From NCBI GenBank assembly GCA_031277915.1, contig JAITLL010000013.1, positions 1-40,971 of the forward strand: a stretch of 40,971 nucleotides of DNA, written 5' to 3'. The stretch comes from Acinetobacter sp. GTDB lineage: Bacteria; Pseudomonadota; Gammaproteobacteria; Pseudomonadales; Moraxellaceae. Of the stretch, positions 7,886 to 15,989 are shown piece after piece. Both the position numbers and the translations under genes were made by a program. Positions within the stretch are counted from its first letter, which is position 1. Each line of letters starts with the position of its first letter. The notes below the pieces were generated by a model. The model ran no database searches and was not told where the DNA came from. It saw only the letters and a program-made list of their open reading frames with translations.

Positions 7886-8476
7886 CTAAGACTTCTTTTG
7901 ACTAAATGCAACGACATAAACACAAGGTAAGTTATGATCAGGATTATGTAGTTTGCAGTCTGCTGGGCTCGTAAGTGCAATACTATCTCCTGTCTCTAAA
8001 TGAAATAACTGAGAGTCTATTTGAATATCAAGCTGTCCACTTAAAACCCATATCGTTTGTCCATTTAGATTTTCATATGCACTTGCTGGCATAAAAAACT
8101 GACTTGATGCAGGAATTTCAATTTTAATTAATTCTGGATTTGCTCCAGCAGGAGAGATAGACCAGCGTGTAATACCTAGTTGGTTGTCTGTCCAATGTTG
8201 TTGCTGTTGTTTCTTAGAAAGAAGAATGTTGGTATTTTGGTTCATTTCAGCTTCAGCAAAAAGTTTAGATAATGTAATACCTAACGCATTTACTAAACGA
8301 CCAAGTATTGCCGCACTTGGACTAGAAGCACCTCGTTCAACTTTACTGATCATAGCTTGGCTCACACCTGAGTATTCTGCTAATTCCGCTACAGTCCAAC
8401 CTTTGCTCTTTCTCTGCTTGAGTAATAGACGAGCAATTTCAGCATCAAGTACTTGCGTATCAGGTTGTTCAGCCAT
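7886..8476 (-). CDS. XRE-family regulator with C-terminal cupin domain
   Basis: 196 aa. An XRE helix-turn-helix (about residues 13-68; TVAELAEYSGVSQAMISKVERG) is joined to a small cupin (about 110-190) with the pattern G-x-L-x-I-x-I-D and GDSIAL. This HTH plus cupin layout is a known family that includes PuuR and SutR relatives and senses small molecules. The gene is convergent with yjaB, with 57 bases between the stops and no clear terminator. Its product may be autoregulated, but no operator is evident in 8477-8680. Ligand unknown. Confidence 0.9.
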   Translation of the reverse strand: MAEQPDTQVLDAEIARLLLKQRKSKGWTVAELAEYSGVSQAMISKVERGASSPSAAILGRLVNALGITLSKLFAEAEMNQNTNILLSKKQQQQHWTDNQLGITRWSISPAGANPELIKIEIPASSQFFMPASAYENLNGQTIWVLSGQLDIQIDSQLFHLETGDSIALTSPADCKLHNPDHNLPCVYVVAFSQKKS

Positions 8477-8686
8477 TATAGGAATCTTCCAATTTTAAAC
8501 ATTGATATTATGCGATAGAAATTAAATATTGTTGTATAAAATCAGCATTGTATTTTTTATTCAATATGATCAATTTAGCTCAATCACTTTTGTACCACTC
8601 TAAAATTGAGTAGTTTATTAAATTACCGTAGATAAAATGAGAAGATCGGTATAGATGTGCTGGCCAAACTCAAATAGTACCAAGAC

Positions 8687-8731
8687 ATATAAACTCGAAT
8701 AGCGTTAGATGACTAAAAAAGCCCTAAATTA
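8687..8731. repeat. Truncated copy C of the dispersed terminator repeat
   Basis: These 45 bases match 2495-2539 with three mismatches but stop after the left arm of the hairpin (AAAAAAGCCCTAAATTA). The right arm is missing. In its place the coding sequence of the LysR gene begins, and that gene's TAA stop (8729-8731 on the minus strand) is made from the repeat's last three bases. This looks like a recombination junction. Confidence 0.65.
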
Positions 8732-9595
8732 AAGAACCTCAGTGAGAGTTTGAAAATGTTGCTTTAACGAGTCTAAAAAAAGCTGAACCTTTTTTGGATT
8801 TTTTGATCCATAAGATGTACTTGCATAAAAATGAAGTTTTGATGAAAAGATATCTTCTGAGTAATTAATAATAACACCATCATCGACATATTTTTTTGCT
8901 AAAAAATCAGGTATAAATAAAATACTTTGATTTTTTTGGCAAAAATCTAAAAGAATTTCTATATTGTTGCAGATGAGTTGAGGAGTCGAACTAATTATTT
9001 TATTTTTTAAATTTGATCTTGAGTAAAATAATATATTATGTTTTCTTAATTCTTCTATATTTTTAGGTTTTCCATGTTTATTTAAAAAAGAAACTGTTGC
9101 ATAAAAATTCATCTTATACGTTTCTAAAATAAAAATATTTTTCTCATTAATTTCTTCTTCCGCTTTTAAAACAATATCAAATTTACGCTCATCAGTATCT
9201 ATTGAGTTTTCTGAAAATAGAAGATCAATTTTTATATTAGGATATTGAATGAGAAAGTTTGAAACTATATCCGATAGGCATGTCTGAATAAAAGCATGGG
9301 GAGCGCTAATTTTTAATGTACCTTCAGGGTACTTTTGGTCATAGATAAAGTCATTTGCAGCCAATTCTAGCTCTTTAACGATGAATTTACAGCGTTGATA
9401 AAACTTTTCACCTGATCGAGTTAAATCCATTTTTCTGGTATTTCGTATAAATAATGATGTATTAAACAGACTTTCTAAATGAAAAATTCTTTTAGAAACT
9501 TGGTCTCTTGTAATGCCTAAATTGCGAGCAGCATTACTAAAGTTTCCACTTTCTACAACACTTATGAAAGTATTAATACAATCTAATTTATCCAT
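8729..9595 (-). CDS. LysR-family transcriptional regulator
   Basis: 288 aa from the chosen ATG. The winged HTH covers about residues 1-60, with F-I-S-V-V-E-S-G-N-F-S-N-A-A and SKRIFHLE. A type-2 periplasmic-binding-like effector domain follows (about 88-285). The frame extends six codons to a TTG, but MDKLDCINTF is the usual LysR beginning. The gene is notably A/T-rich, more so than the doxX-VOC genes it faces, which suggests a separate origin. It is divergent from the doxX-like gene at 9891, the standard arrangement for a LysR activator of the neighbouring operon. Its stop sits in a broken terminator repeat, so no intrinsic terminator remains. Confidence 0.88.
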   Translation of the reverse strand: MDKLDCINTFISVVESGNFSNAARNLGITRDQVSKRIFHLESLFNTSLFIRNTRKMDLTRSGEKFYQRCKFIVKELELAANDFIYDQKYPEGTLKISAPHAFIQTCLSDIVSNFLIQYPNIKIDLLFSENSIDTDERKFDIVLKAEEEINEKNIFILETYKMNFYATVSFLNKHGKPKNIEELRKHNILFYSRSNLKNKIISSTPQLICNNIEILLDFCQKNQSILFIPDFLAKKYVDDGVIINYSEDIFSSKLHFYASTSYGSKNPKKVQLFLDSLKQHFQTLTEVL

Positions 9596-9890
9596 TAAAT
9601 TTTGGAAGAACAATTTGAAGGATTGCTAAAATATATTATGAAATTGTACTTATCAATCATTGTATCTTTTAAGAATACAGTGTGTATTTAAATGAATATC
9701 TAGTAGTTTACATGGATTTTTGATTTTATATACCGTGAGTTATTTGGTTTTTTAAAGGTTAATAAGATATTTAAATTATATTAATTTTATAGCTTAAATA
9801 ATGGATATTGCAGATTTTATAAACTTTTATTAATGCATGAAGCTTATATTTTTTAAATATTAAAAATATGAAATTTCAAAAGGTAAATAG

Positions 9891-10322
9891 ATGAGTGACT
9901 TAATTAATAATAACCCAGTGTGGGTAAAAAAGATCTTATCAATTCATGGATTGCTTCCACTACTTCGAGTTGCACTCGTTTCCGCCTATTTAGTGGGGGG
10001 AATTAATAAATTCATCGGATTTCATGCGGCTATTGAAGAGCAGGCGAGTTTTGGTCTACAACCCGCTTGGCTTTGGGCAGCTACCGCTATTTTTATTGAG
10101 ATTGTTGGTTCACTTCTGGTTATTTTTAATCGTTTTGTCTGGTTAGGAGCAGGGGCTTTAGGCTGTCTAACCGCAGTCGCAATGCTCGTTGCAAACGACT
10201 TTTGGAATCATACAGGCCCAGCATTTTTTAGTACGTTTAATAGTTTCTTCGAACATCTTGGGCTTATCGCTGCGTTGGTGATGGTCACCATTCTTTCAAA
10301 TCAATCTCCGAAATCACAATAA
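9891..10322 (+). CDS. DoxX-family membrane protein
   Basis: 143 aa with about four TM helices and the DoxX-like opening LLRVALVSAYLVGGINKFIGF. Inside it are FGLQPAWLW and IEIVGSLLVIFNRF. DoxX-family proteins are small inner-membrane proteins; some are linked to thiosulfate:quinone oxidation or oxidative-stress complexes, most are uncharacterised. The start is supported by AAAAGG at 9877-9882. It is the first gene of a same-strand run (doxX, VOC, porin, M17 N-domain) facing the LysR gene. The 295-base divergent region 9596-9890 is AT-rich; I could not single out a LysR box. Confidence 0.85.
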   Translation: MSDLINNNPVWVKKILSIHGLLPLLRVALVSAYLVGGINKFIGFHAAIEEQASFGLQPAWLWAATAIFIEIVGSLLVIFNRFVWLGAGALGCLTAVAMLVANDFWNHTGPAFFSTFNSFFEHLGLIAALVMVTILSNQSPKSQ

Positions 10323-10354
10323 GTTTAAGCATCTCATTTAAACAGGAGCATTTC

Positions 10355-11269
10355 ATGCGTAAATCATTATCAGCATTGCTTTTAAGCACCATGCTAGTGG
10401 GCACAAATGTTGCCCTAGTTCCTCAAGTTTTTGCCAAAACAACAACAAGTATAAAAAGTGAGGCGCCTGGTGTCGCCCCCCAATACGATACAACGCATGT
10501 TTATGTAAATCCTGAAGACTTTGACAAATTTACCGATAGCTTAGTCGCAACATTCGGTGGCACCAAGTCGAAACAAGGTGTTTTCCAAGTCACACCAACA
10601 CCGAGCCAAACCATGTCTCAGCTTGTATTGACCCCAGTTGGCACAGTGTCTGTATTTGGTTTTAAAACTCCAATTCCATATCCATTTGGTTTGGAAAGAA
10701 CTGGCTATTTAGTCAAAGACATGGATGCGGCAGTACAGGCTGCCAAAGCCAATGGGGCAGATGTCATTGTGGATGCATTTCCTGACCCAATTGGACGTGA
10801 TGCAGTGATCCAATGGCCGGGTGGTGTAAATATGCAGCTCTACTGGCACACGACTAAGCCTAACTATAACCAGTTAGAGACTGTTCCAGAAAATCGTATT
10901 TATGTTTCAAAACAAAGCGCTGACTCGTTTGTTAAGAAGTTCGTGAGTTTCTCGCACGGTAAAGTCGTTTCAGACAACCTTAAAGCCGCAGGTATAGAAA
11001 TTGGACGACCAAATGAAACGTATAGACGTATTCGCGTTGAATCTGATTTTGGCAAAATGACAGTGTTCGTCACAGATGGTCATCTTCCTTATCCGTATGG
11101 CCACGACATGACGGGCTATGAAGTTAAAAACTTATCTGAGACTTTAGATAAAGCAACAAAAGCAGGTGCCTCTGTTTTGGTGAATGCTTATAAGTCGGAT
11201 GGTCGTGAGTCAGCAATGGTGCAGTTCCCGGGCGGTTATATCGCTGAAATTCATGCTTCTATCAAATAA
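10355..11269 (+). CDS. Exported protein with two VOC (glyoxalase-like) domains
   Basis: 304 aa. A Sec signal peptide of about 27 residues ends in a VFA-K type cleavage site, so the protein is probably periplasmic. Two repeats follow. Each has a V-Y-V start, a P-Y-P-F/Y-G element, a G-Y-x-V-K segment with a helical D-A-A/K-A-x-x-x-G-A run, and a final Q-x-P-G-G-x-x-x-x-x-x-H/Y strand. That matches two vicinal-oxygen-chelate modules (about 45-170 and 180-303). VOC proteins bind a metal and act on or sequester small molecules; the substrate is unknown. AGGAG at 10345-10349 supports the ATG. It lies 32 bases after doxX. Confidence 0.8.
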   Translation: MRKSLSALLLSTMLVGTNVALVPQVFAKTTTSIKSEAPGVAPQYDTTHVYVNPEDFDKFTDSLVATFGGTKSKQGVFQVTPTPSQTMSQLVLTPVGTVSVFGFKTPIPYPFGLERTGYLVKDMDAAVQAAKANGADVIVDAFPDPIGRDAVIQWPGGVNMQLYWHTTKPNYNQLETVPENRIYVSKQSADSFVKKFVSFSHGKVVSDNLKAAGIEIGRPNETYRRIRVESDFGKMTVFVTDGHLPYPYGHDMTGYEVKNLSETLDKATKAGASVLVNAYKSDGRESAMVQFPGGYIAEIHASIK

Positions 11270-11380
11270 TTTATAGCCTAAATGATGGATTGAAATTTGC
11301 ACTCGTGTTGCCTAAGAGCAATGTGAGTGCAAAACACCAAGTCTCTGCAACGACCTATTTATTACCATGGATAACACTTG

Positions 11381-12841
11381 ATGGCCTCGCATGTTTTTAA
11401 AGATAGAACATATCGAACTAAGCACTCAGAGACTTACCTTAAAATAATAAAAATGAGTCTATTGCTAACCAGCAGTTTATTTTTCTACGAATCTGCTTAT
11501 GCAGAAAATGAAGTCTCAAATATAAATGCATGTCCAACTCGTCCAAAAATCTCAACGAATCGTTGGCAAGAAAATTGGGATGTTTTAAAAAATCCGTGTG
11601 TGCCAAAGAAAATAGGAGATGATTTCAAATATATACCTTTTGGCGAAAATAATTATTTATCACTAGGAGCAAATATTCGTGAACGTTTTGAAATTAATAA
11701 TAATGCAAAATTTGGTACTGGAAATAATCAAGCCGATCAGTATTTAATTCAAAGATTACAAGCGCATGCAGATGTACGTATTGGTGATCATTTACAATTA
11801 TTTACTCAGTTGAGCGATGCCCGTGCCTTTGATAAAAACAATATTACCAGTACCGATCAAAATAGACTCGATATAGAACAAGCCTTTATTGCTTGGGTGA
11901 GTCCTTTAAATAATGGAACGTTTAAATTTAGAGTAGGCCGTCAAGAGATGGCTTTTGACTTGCAGCGCTTTATTTCTAATCGTGAGGGGCCAAACGTTCG
12001 ACAAGCTTTTGATGGGGTATGGTCAGGATATGAATATGGCGATTGGAGAGTTTTAGGTTATCTCACCAGACCTGTTCAGATAGAAAAAGATTCAACGTTT
12101 AATGACCGCTCGAAAAGCAATTTCAGTTTTAGCGGCTTTCGTATAGATAAACAAAATGTATGGGATGGCGAGTTATCTGGTTATTACTCGCGTTATAAAC
12201 GGGATAACGCTTCTTTTCCAAGTATCACGGGTAATGAGGTGCGAGACTTATATGATTTTCGTCATATGGGTAAGAAAAATAATATCGATTGGGATGTTGA
12301 AGGCATGCTTCAACATGGAAAAATCGGGGGCCAAACAATCCAAGCTTGGGCACTGAGTAGTATTGCGGGATACACTTTTGCTGACCAATCGTGGTCGCCG
12401 CGTTTAGGTGTTCAGTTTGATATTGCTACAGGCGACAAAAGTGCCAACGATAATCAACTTAATACCTTTAACCAGCTTTTTGCTAATGGCTCATATTTTA
12501 CTTTGGCAGGTTATAGTGGCTATAGCAATATTATTCACCTTAAACCGTCTCTGACACTTAAGCCTTCAGAGAAACTTACACTGTTAAGTGCTTTAGGTTT
12601 CCAGTGGCGTGAAACCACCCACGATGCCATTTACTTCCAAGGCAATAACAGCATGGCAAATACGGCAGGGCAAGGTTCAAGTTGGACTGGTGCATATCTT
12701 CAACTCAGAGCAGATCGGAAAATTAATTCTAATCTGTCTGTGGCTGCCGAAGGGGTTCACTTTGAGGTGGGAGATACCATTAAGAAAGCAGGTGGTAAAG
12801 ATGCAAACTATTTAGGTCTTGAACTTAAATATGGCTGGTAA
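11381..12841 (+). CDS. Alginate-export-type outer-membrane porin
   Basis: 486 aa. A long basic N-region (ending KIIK) precedes the hydrophobic stretch MSLLLTSSLFF and an AYA-E cleavage site near residue 41, giving an exported protein. The mature part has alternating beta-barrel strands: NYLSLGANIRERFE, LQAHADVRIG, FKFRVGRQEM. It ends in YLGLELKYGW, a terminal aromatic as in outer-membrane barrels. The pattern fits the Alginate_exp (AlgE-like) domain family, which in Acinetobacter mostly serves uptake of small organic compounds rather than alginate. The ATG at 11381 is preferred over the one at 11453, because the latter would leave the signal peptide without positive charge. Part of the doxX-VOC run. 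Confidence 0.85.
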   Translation: MASHVFKDRTYRTKHSETYLKIIKMSLLLTSSLFFYESAYAENEVSNINACPTRPKISTNRWQENWDVLKNPCVPKKIGDDFKYIPFGENNYLSLGANIRERFEINNNAKFGTGNNQADQYLIQRLQAHADVRIGDHLQLFTQLSDARAFDKNNITSTDQNRLDIEQAFIAWVSPLNNGTFKFRVGRQEMAFDLQRFISNREGPNVRQAFDGVWSGYEYGDWRVLGYLTRPVQIEKDSTFNDRSKSNFSFSGFRIDKQNVWDGELSGYYSRYKRDNASFPSITGNEVRDLYDFRHMGKKNNIDWDVEGMLQHGKIGGQTIQAWALSSIAGYTFADQSWSPRLGVQFDIATGDKSANDNQLNTFNQLFANGSYFTLAGYSGYSNIIHLKPSLTLKPSEKLTLLSALGFQWRETTHDAIYFQGNNSMANTAGQGSSWTGAYLQLRADRKINSNLSVAAEGVHFEVGDTIKKAGGKDANYLGLELKYGW

Positions 12842-12859
12842 AACTAAAAGAGTAAAAAT

Positions 12860-13480
12860 ATGAGCACAGAATTAAAGCAAACTAAAATTGGGCGTTACCA
12901 AAATTTAAACATTGAACTCGTGACTTGGGACTGTACCACGGCCGAGGTTGAGCTTTCCTGTGCTTGTATTTTTGAACATGAAATGGATAACCGTTCTTTT
13001 TCTGGTGGTTTGGCACATTTAGATGAAGCTCTAGACGGCAAACTATATGAAATACGGAAAAATAACTGGTTTAGTGCAAAACTCAATGACACTCTTTTAA
13101 TAAATCAAACTCCTTCAACCATACAAGCACCCAAAGTTTTGCTTATAGGCATGGGAGCGCCAGAAGATTTCACGATAGCGCGAATCGAGACTGCGATAAA
13201 AACTGTTGTAAAAATAGCGCATCAACTGGAACTCAAAAGTGTGGCATTTGCACCGAGTATTTTAGATACAGGCCTGAATCCTCCTAGTGGTTTAAATGAA
13301 CACATGCTAAGAAGTTTAAAAGAAGAATTAGACCGACATCATCAGCTTTATTTGCAAAATTTAGTCAAAAAATCTGAAATTGAAAGATGGGTTTTTGATG
13401 CAGGTTTTCAAAATTATGATGTTAAGGCTGAGCAATATATCGCGTCTTTTGCCAAAGTTTTTACTCAAGATGAATTCTGA
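12860..13480 (+). CDS. Orphan N-terminal domain of M17 (leucyl) aminopeptidase
   Basis: 206 aa. The sequence follows the macro-like N-terminal domain of M17 aminopeptidases: CIFEHEMDN, then G-x-x-x-x-L-D-E-A-L-D-G, a KLNDTLLI stretch and KVLLIGMG (about residues 30-105). The catalytic C-terminal domain, with its two-metal NTDAEGR signature, is absent here and in the downstream sequence. It therefore cannot be a normal peptidase and may be a regulatory or binding protein. It starts 18 bases after the porin, with only a weak AAGAG-like ribosome site. A perfect hairpin follows the operon. Confidence 0.75.
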   Translation: MSTELKQTKIGRYQNLNIELVTWDCTTAEVELSCACIFEHEMDNRSFSGGLAHLDEALDGKLYEIRKNNWFSAKLNDTLLINQTPSTIQAPKVLLIGMGAPEDFTIARIETAIKTVVKIAHQLELKSVAFAPSILDTGLNPPSGLNEHMLRSLKEELDRHHQLYLQNLVKKSEIERWVFDAGFQNYDVKAEQYIASFAKVFTQDEF

Positions 13481-13528
13481 TTTTAAAGAGAGAATTCGGT
13501 AAAGCAGCATAAAATAAATACTTTTTAA

Positions 13529-13561
13529 TTTAACTGCATCCACCTGAATGATGCAGTTAAA
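13529..13561. terminator. Hairpin between convergent operons
   Basis: Perfect 12-bp stem TTTAACTGCATC / GATGCAGTTAAA with a nine-base loop, between the convergent M17 N-domain gene and the ornithine-cyclodeaminase-family gene. T tracts are weak on both strands, so it is a probable but not ideal bidirectional terminator. Confidence 0.6.
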
Positions 13562-13569
13562 TGTAAAGA

Positions 13570-14481
13570 TTAAGAAATTTCTAAAATTTTTTGACCGATA
13601 TATAAGTCTTGTATAGATAATCCTGAACTATCATAAATAGTGATTTGTTCCTGAGACTGCCTTCCTTGAGTATTTGCTAAAAGCACATCACCTATATTGA
13701 TTAAAGTTGCAGACTCAGGTGCATGTTGAAATTCACCAATGAGTTTAGACTGAACATTAAGATCGCAAAATAAACCACTATGTGAAAATAACTCTGGTGG
13801 AAGCTCTTGCTTGCCATGTTTGTCTGAACCCATAGATGAAATATGAGTGCCAGCTTTGACCCATTCAGCTTTAAAAAGAGGAGTGTGCGAAGAAGTTGCG
13901 GTCACAATAATATCGGCTTGTTCACAGGCTTCTTTTGCATCCGTAATGTTAAGCTGAATACCTAATGGTTTGAGGTCTTTTGCCATTTTTTCAGCTTTAT
14001 TTGAGTCGCGTCCAACTATCAAAATCTGCTCGAAATTTCTAATTCTTGCTAAAGCCTCACATTCATATTTGGCCTGATTTCCTGTACCAAATATCGCCAA
14101 TACTTTTGAATCCTTTCTTGCAAGTACATGGGTTGCAACAGCATTAGATGCCGCTGTTCGAAACGCGTTGACTTTGCCTGCTTCGATGGCTGCCGCCATT
14201 TTTCCATTGGCTTGATTAAATAATAAAATGAGTGCGTTATGGCGAGGTAAACCATTTTTAGGGTTATCTTCCCAAAAAGAACCAACTTTAAGGCCAGCCA
14301 AGTGCTCGGTCGCCGATGACTTAACACTAAAGATATTTTTGCTATCGGACCCTTGACCATGAACCACAGCAAAACTTTTAGTGTCGGGTTGAGTTGCAGC
14401 AATTAAAGCTTGATAAATGGCGTCATAAGCCAGTTCATGATTGATGAGAGCAGAAGATTCAGACTCAGAAATAAATCTCAT
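13570..14481 (-). CDS. Ornithine cyclodeaminase/mu-crystallin family reductase, possible iminosuccinate reductase
   Basis: 303 aa from the chosen ATG. The open frame starts at a TTG that is itself part of the GGAG sequence; the ATG at 14481 has ideal spacing from that GGAG. Features are a substrate-side KVGSFWEDNP segment, a central R-T-A-A-S-N-A-V-A and the NAD(P)-binding GTGNQA loop of the Rossmann domain. The family includes ornithine cyclodeaminase, alanine dehydrogenases and BhcD, the iminosuccinate reductase of the beta-hydroxyaspartate cycle. The hydroxyaspartate dehydratase-like gene directly upstream makes the BhcD role (iminosuccinate + NAD(P)H to L-aspartate) the best guess. Family sure, substrate inferred. 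Confidence 0.8.
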   Translation of the reverse strand: MRFISESESSALINHELAYDAIYQALIAATQPDTKSFAVVHGQGSDSKNIFSVKSSATEHLAGLKVGSFWEDNPKNGLPRHNALILLFNQANGKMAAAIEAGKVNAFRTAASNAVATHVLARKDSKVLAIFGTGNQAKYECEALARIRNFEQILIVGRDSNKAEKMAKDLKPLGIQLNITDAKEACEQADIIVTATSSHTPLFKAEWVKAGTHISSMGSDKHGKQELPPELFSHSGLFCDLNVQSKLIGEFQHAPESATLINIGDVLLANTQGRQSQEQITIYDSSGLSIQDLYIGQKILEIS

Positions 14482-14713
14482 CACCATCTCCAAAAGTGAA
14501 TATTTAAATTAAGCGGCGAACAAGTAAATAGGTCGGGGTATATTGAATGACAACCCAAACTTATTGGATTCATAAAATTTATATAAAATGATAATTTTAC
14601 GTACAAAGCATTTAGCTTGTTAGTTCGCGATCTGCTGCAAAGTTTTTAGGGTTTGAATGTTTATCCAAATGGTGAATGGGGTGTCCTAACCCACTTTGCA
14701 TGAGGCGCTTTTA

Positions 14714-14755
14714 ATGCCTATCTATGAATTTTTTAAAGAAATCATAGCTAGGCAT
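14714..14755. other. Long hairpin 3' of the hydroxyaspartate dehydratase gene
   Basis: ATGCCTATCTATGA (14714-14727) pairs with TCATAGCTAGGCAT (14742-14755), 13 of 14 positions. It lies seven bases past the stop of the minus-strand dehydratase gene. There is no T tract, so it may stabilise the mRNA end or separate the two genes. The remaining gap 14482-14713 shows nothing clear; a separate promoter for the reductase gene could lie there. Confidence 0.45.
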
Positions 14756-14761
14756 CGACAT

Positions 14762-15733
14762 TTATTTAGCTGATAAAAACTCTACATATTTAGAAATATC
14801 GACATTCCCACCACTAATGATGATGCCTATACGTTTGCCTTTTAACTCATGTTTTAAATTACGTGCAGCAGCAAATCCTAGACACCCTGTCGGTTCAACA
14901 ACCATCTTCATTCTTTCAGCAAAGAACTTCATACAGCTGATAAGTTCTTCATCTGTGACTGTCAAAATGTCATCAACTTTTTGTTGAATAATAGGAAAGG
15001 TTAATTTGCCTAAATATTGAGTTTGAGCACCATCGGCAATCGTTTTTGGTATATCAATCTGAACAATTTCTCCTTTTCTAAAGGACATTTGTCCATCATT
15101 CCCTTGGGCTGGTTCAACACCATATATTTTACAGTTCGGAGAAAGCTGACGAGCAGATAAGGACGAACCAGCCAATAAACCACCACCACCTAAACCTACA
15201 AACAAGTAATCTAAGCCACCCACTTCTTCAAATAGCTCTTTTGCAGCCGTTCCTTGACCTGCAATAATATGCGGATGATCATAAGATGGAATGAGTGTCA
15301 GGCCATTTTTTTCGGCAATCTCTTTTCCAATTTGTTCCCGACTTTCTGTATAACGGTCATATTCGACAATATTACCGCCGTATTCTCGCGTCGCTGCCAT
15401 TTTTGCAGCCGGAGCATCTTTAGGCATGATAATGGTTGCTGGAATACCAAGAATTTTTGATGACAGCGCAATAGATTGCGCATGATTTCCCGAAGAGAAA
15501 GCAACCACACCAGCTTTTTTTTGAGCTTCATTGAATTGCAAAAGAGCATTCATTGCACCACGAAATTTGAAAGCACCAATACGCTGAAAATTCTCACATT
15601 TAAAGAATACTTCTGCTTCAAACTCATTGTTTACAGTACGTGAAGTTAAAACTGGGGTTTTATTTGCAAAACCTTTTATACGTTCAGCAGCGGCTGCGAC
15701 ATCTTCATAAGTGGGAAGGGTTAAATTTTTCAT
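14762..15733 (-). CDS. Threonine-dehydratase-fold enzyme, probable hydroxyaspartate ammonia-lyase
   Basis: 323 aa, PLP fold type II. The Schiff-base lysine is Lys56 in GAFKFRGA. The SSGNHAQ loop is at about 80-86 and the phosphate-binding GLGGGGLLAG at 180-189. The length and absence of a regulatory ACT domain separate it from biosynthetic IlvA. It matches the serine racemase / 3-hydroxyaspartate dehydratase group (yeast Sry1, bacterial threo-3-hydroxyaspartate ammonia-lyase, BhcB). Predicted reaction: 3-hydroxyaspartate to iminosuccinate or oxaloacetate plus ammonia. It is divergent from the PAS-HTH regulator and upstream of a BhcD-like reductase on the same strand. Serine racemase or catabolic threonine dehydratase activity remains possible. 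Confidence 0.85.
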   Translation of the reverse strand: MKNLTLPTYEDVAAAAERIKGFANKTPVLTSRTVNNEFEAEVFFKCENFQRIGAFKFRGAMNALLQFNEAQKKAGVVAFSSGNHAQSIALSSKILGIPATIIMPKDAPAAKMAATREYGGNIVEYDRYTESREQIGKEIAEKNGLTLIPSYDHPHIIAGQGTAAKELFEEVGGLDYLFVGLGGGGLLAGSSLSARQLSPNCKIYGVEPAQGNDGQMSFRKGEIVQIDIPKTIADGAQTQYLGKLTFPIIQQKVDDILTVTDEELISCMKFFAERMKMVVEPTGCLGFAAARNLKHELKGKRIGIIISGGNVDISKYVEFLSAK

Positions 15734-15802
15734 AATTAAACCTGATTCTATTCAATGTTTTTGGATGCAAGATTTCGTATTGCTCAAGCAACGCACAATA
15801 TA

Positions 15803-15832
15803 TTGACCTTGTTTAGATAAAATATATATATT
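15803..15832 (+). promoter_or_regulatory. Candidate promoter for the PAS-HTH regulator
   Basis: TTGACC (15803-15808), an 18-base spacer and TATATT (15827-15832). The spacer and -10 region overlap TTAGATAAAAT elements, as expected for an autoregulated promoter. Confidence 0.4.
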
Positions 15833-15925
15833 TAGATAAAATGTCTAATTTTATTTTCTAATTTGATAACAATGAGATATAAGATTTTGATTTACATTAA
15901 GTTTAAAATTAGATAAAAAGTCTAA
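15832..15925. promoter_or_regulatory. Repeated TTAGA-N7-TCTAA operators in the divergent region
   Basis: TTAGATAAAATGTCTAA (15832-15848) and TTAGATAAAAAGTCTAA (15909-15925) are 16/17 identical, and each is a dyad with perfect 5-bp arms. A half element, TTAGATAAAAT, lies at 15813-15823. The copies are 77 bases apart, about seven helical turns. They are the likely binding sites of the adjacent PAS-HTH regulator, controlling both its own gene and the divergent dehydratase gene. Confidence 0.6.
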
Positions 15926-15989
15926 ATTACTATTTACATACTTTACGCTAGGGTTTGAAATAGCAAGTAAGTCATTAGGAGAAAATAAA

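Noticed and set aside
8184-8498. 104-codon plus-strand frame over the XRE-cupin gene
   Set aside because: Antisense shadow of a clear gene, Cys/Ser-rich translation without a domain.
14049-14402. 117-codon frame inside the ornithine-cyclodeaminase-family gene
   Set aside because: Same-strand out-of-frame shadow of a gene with clear family motifs.
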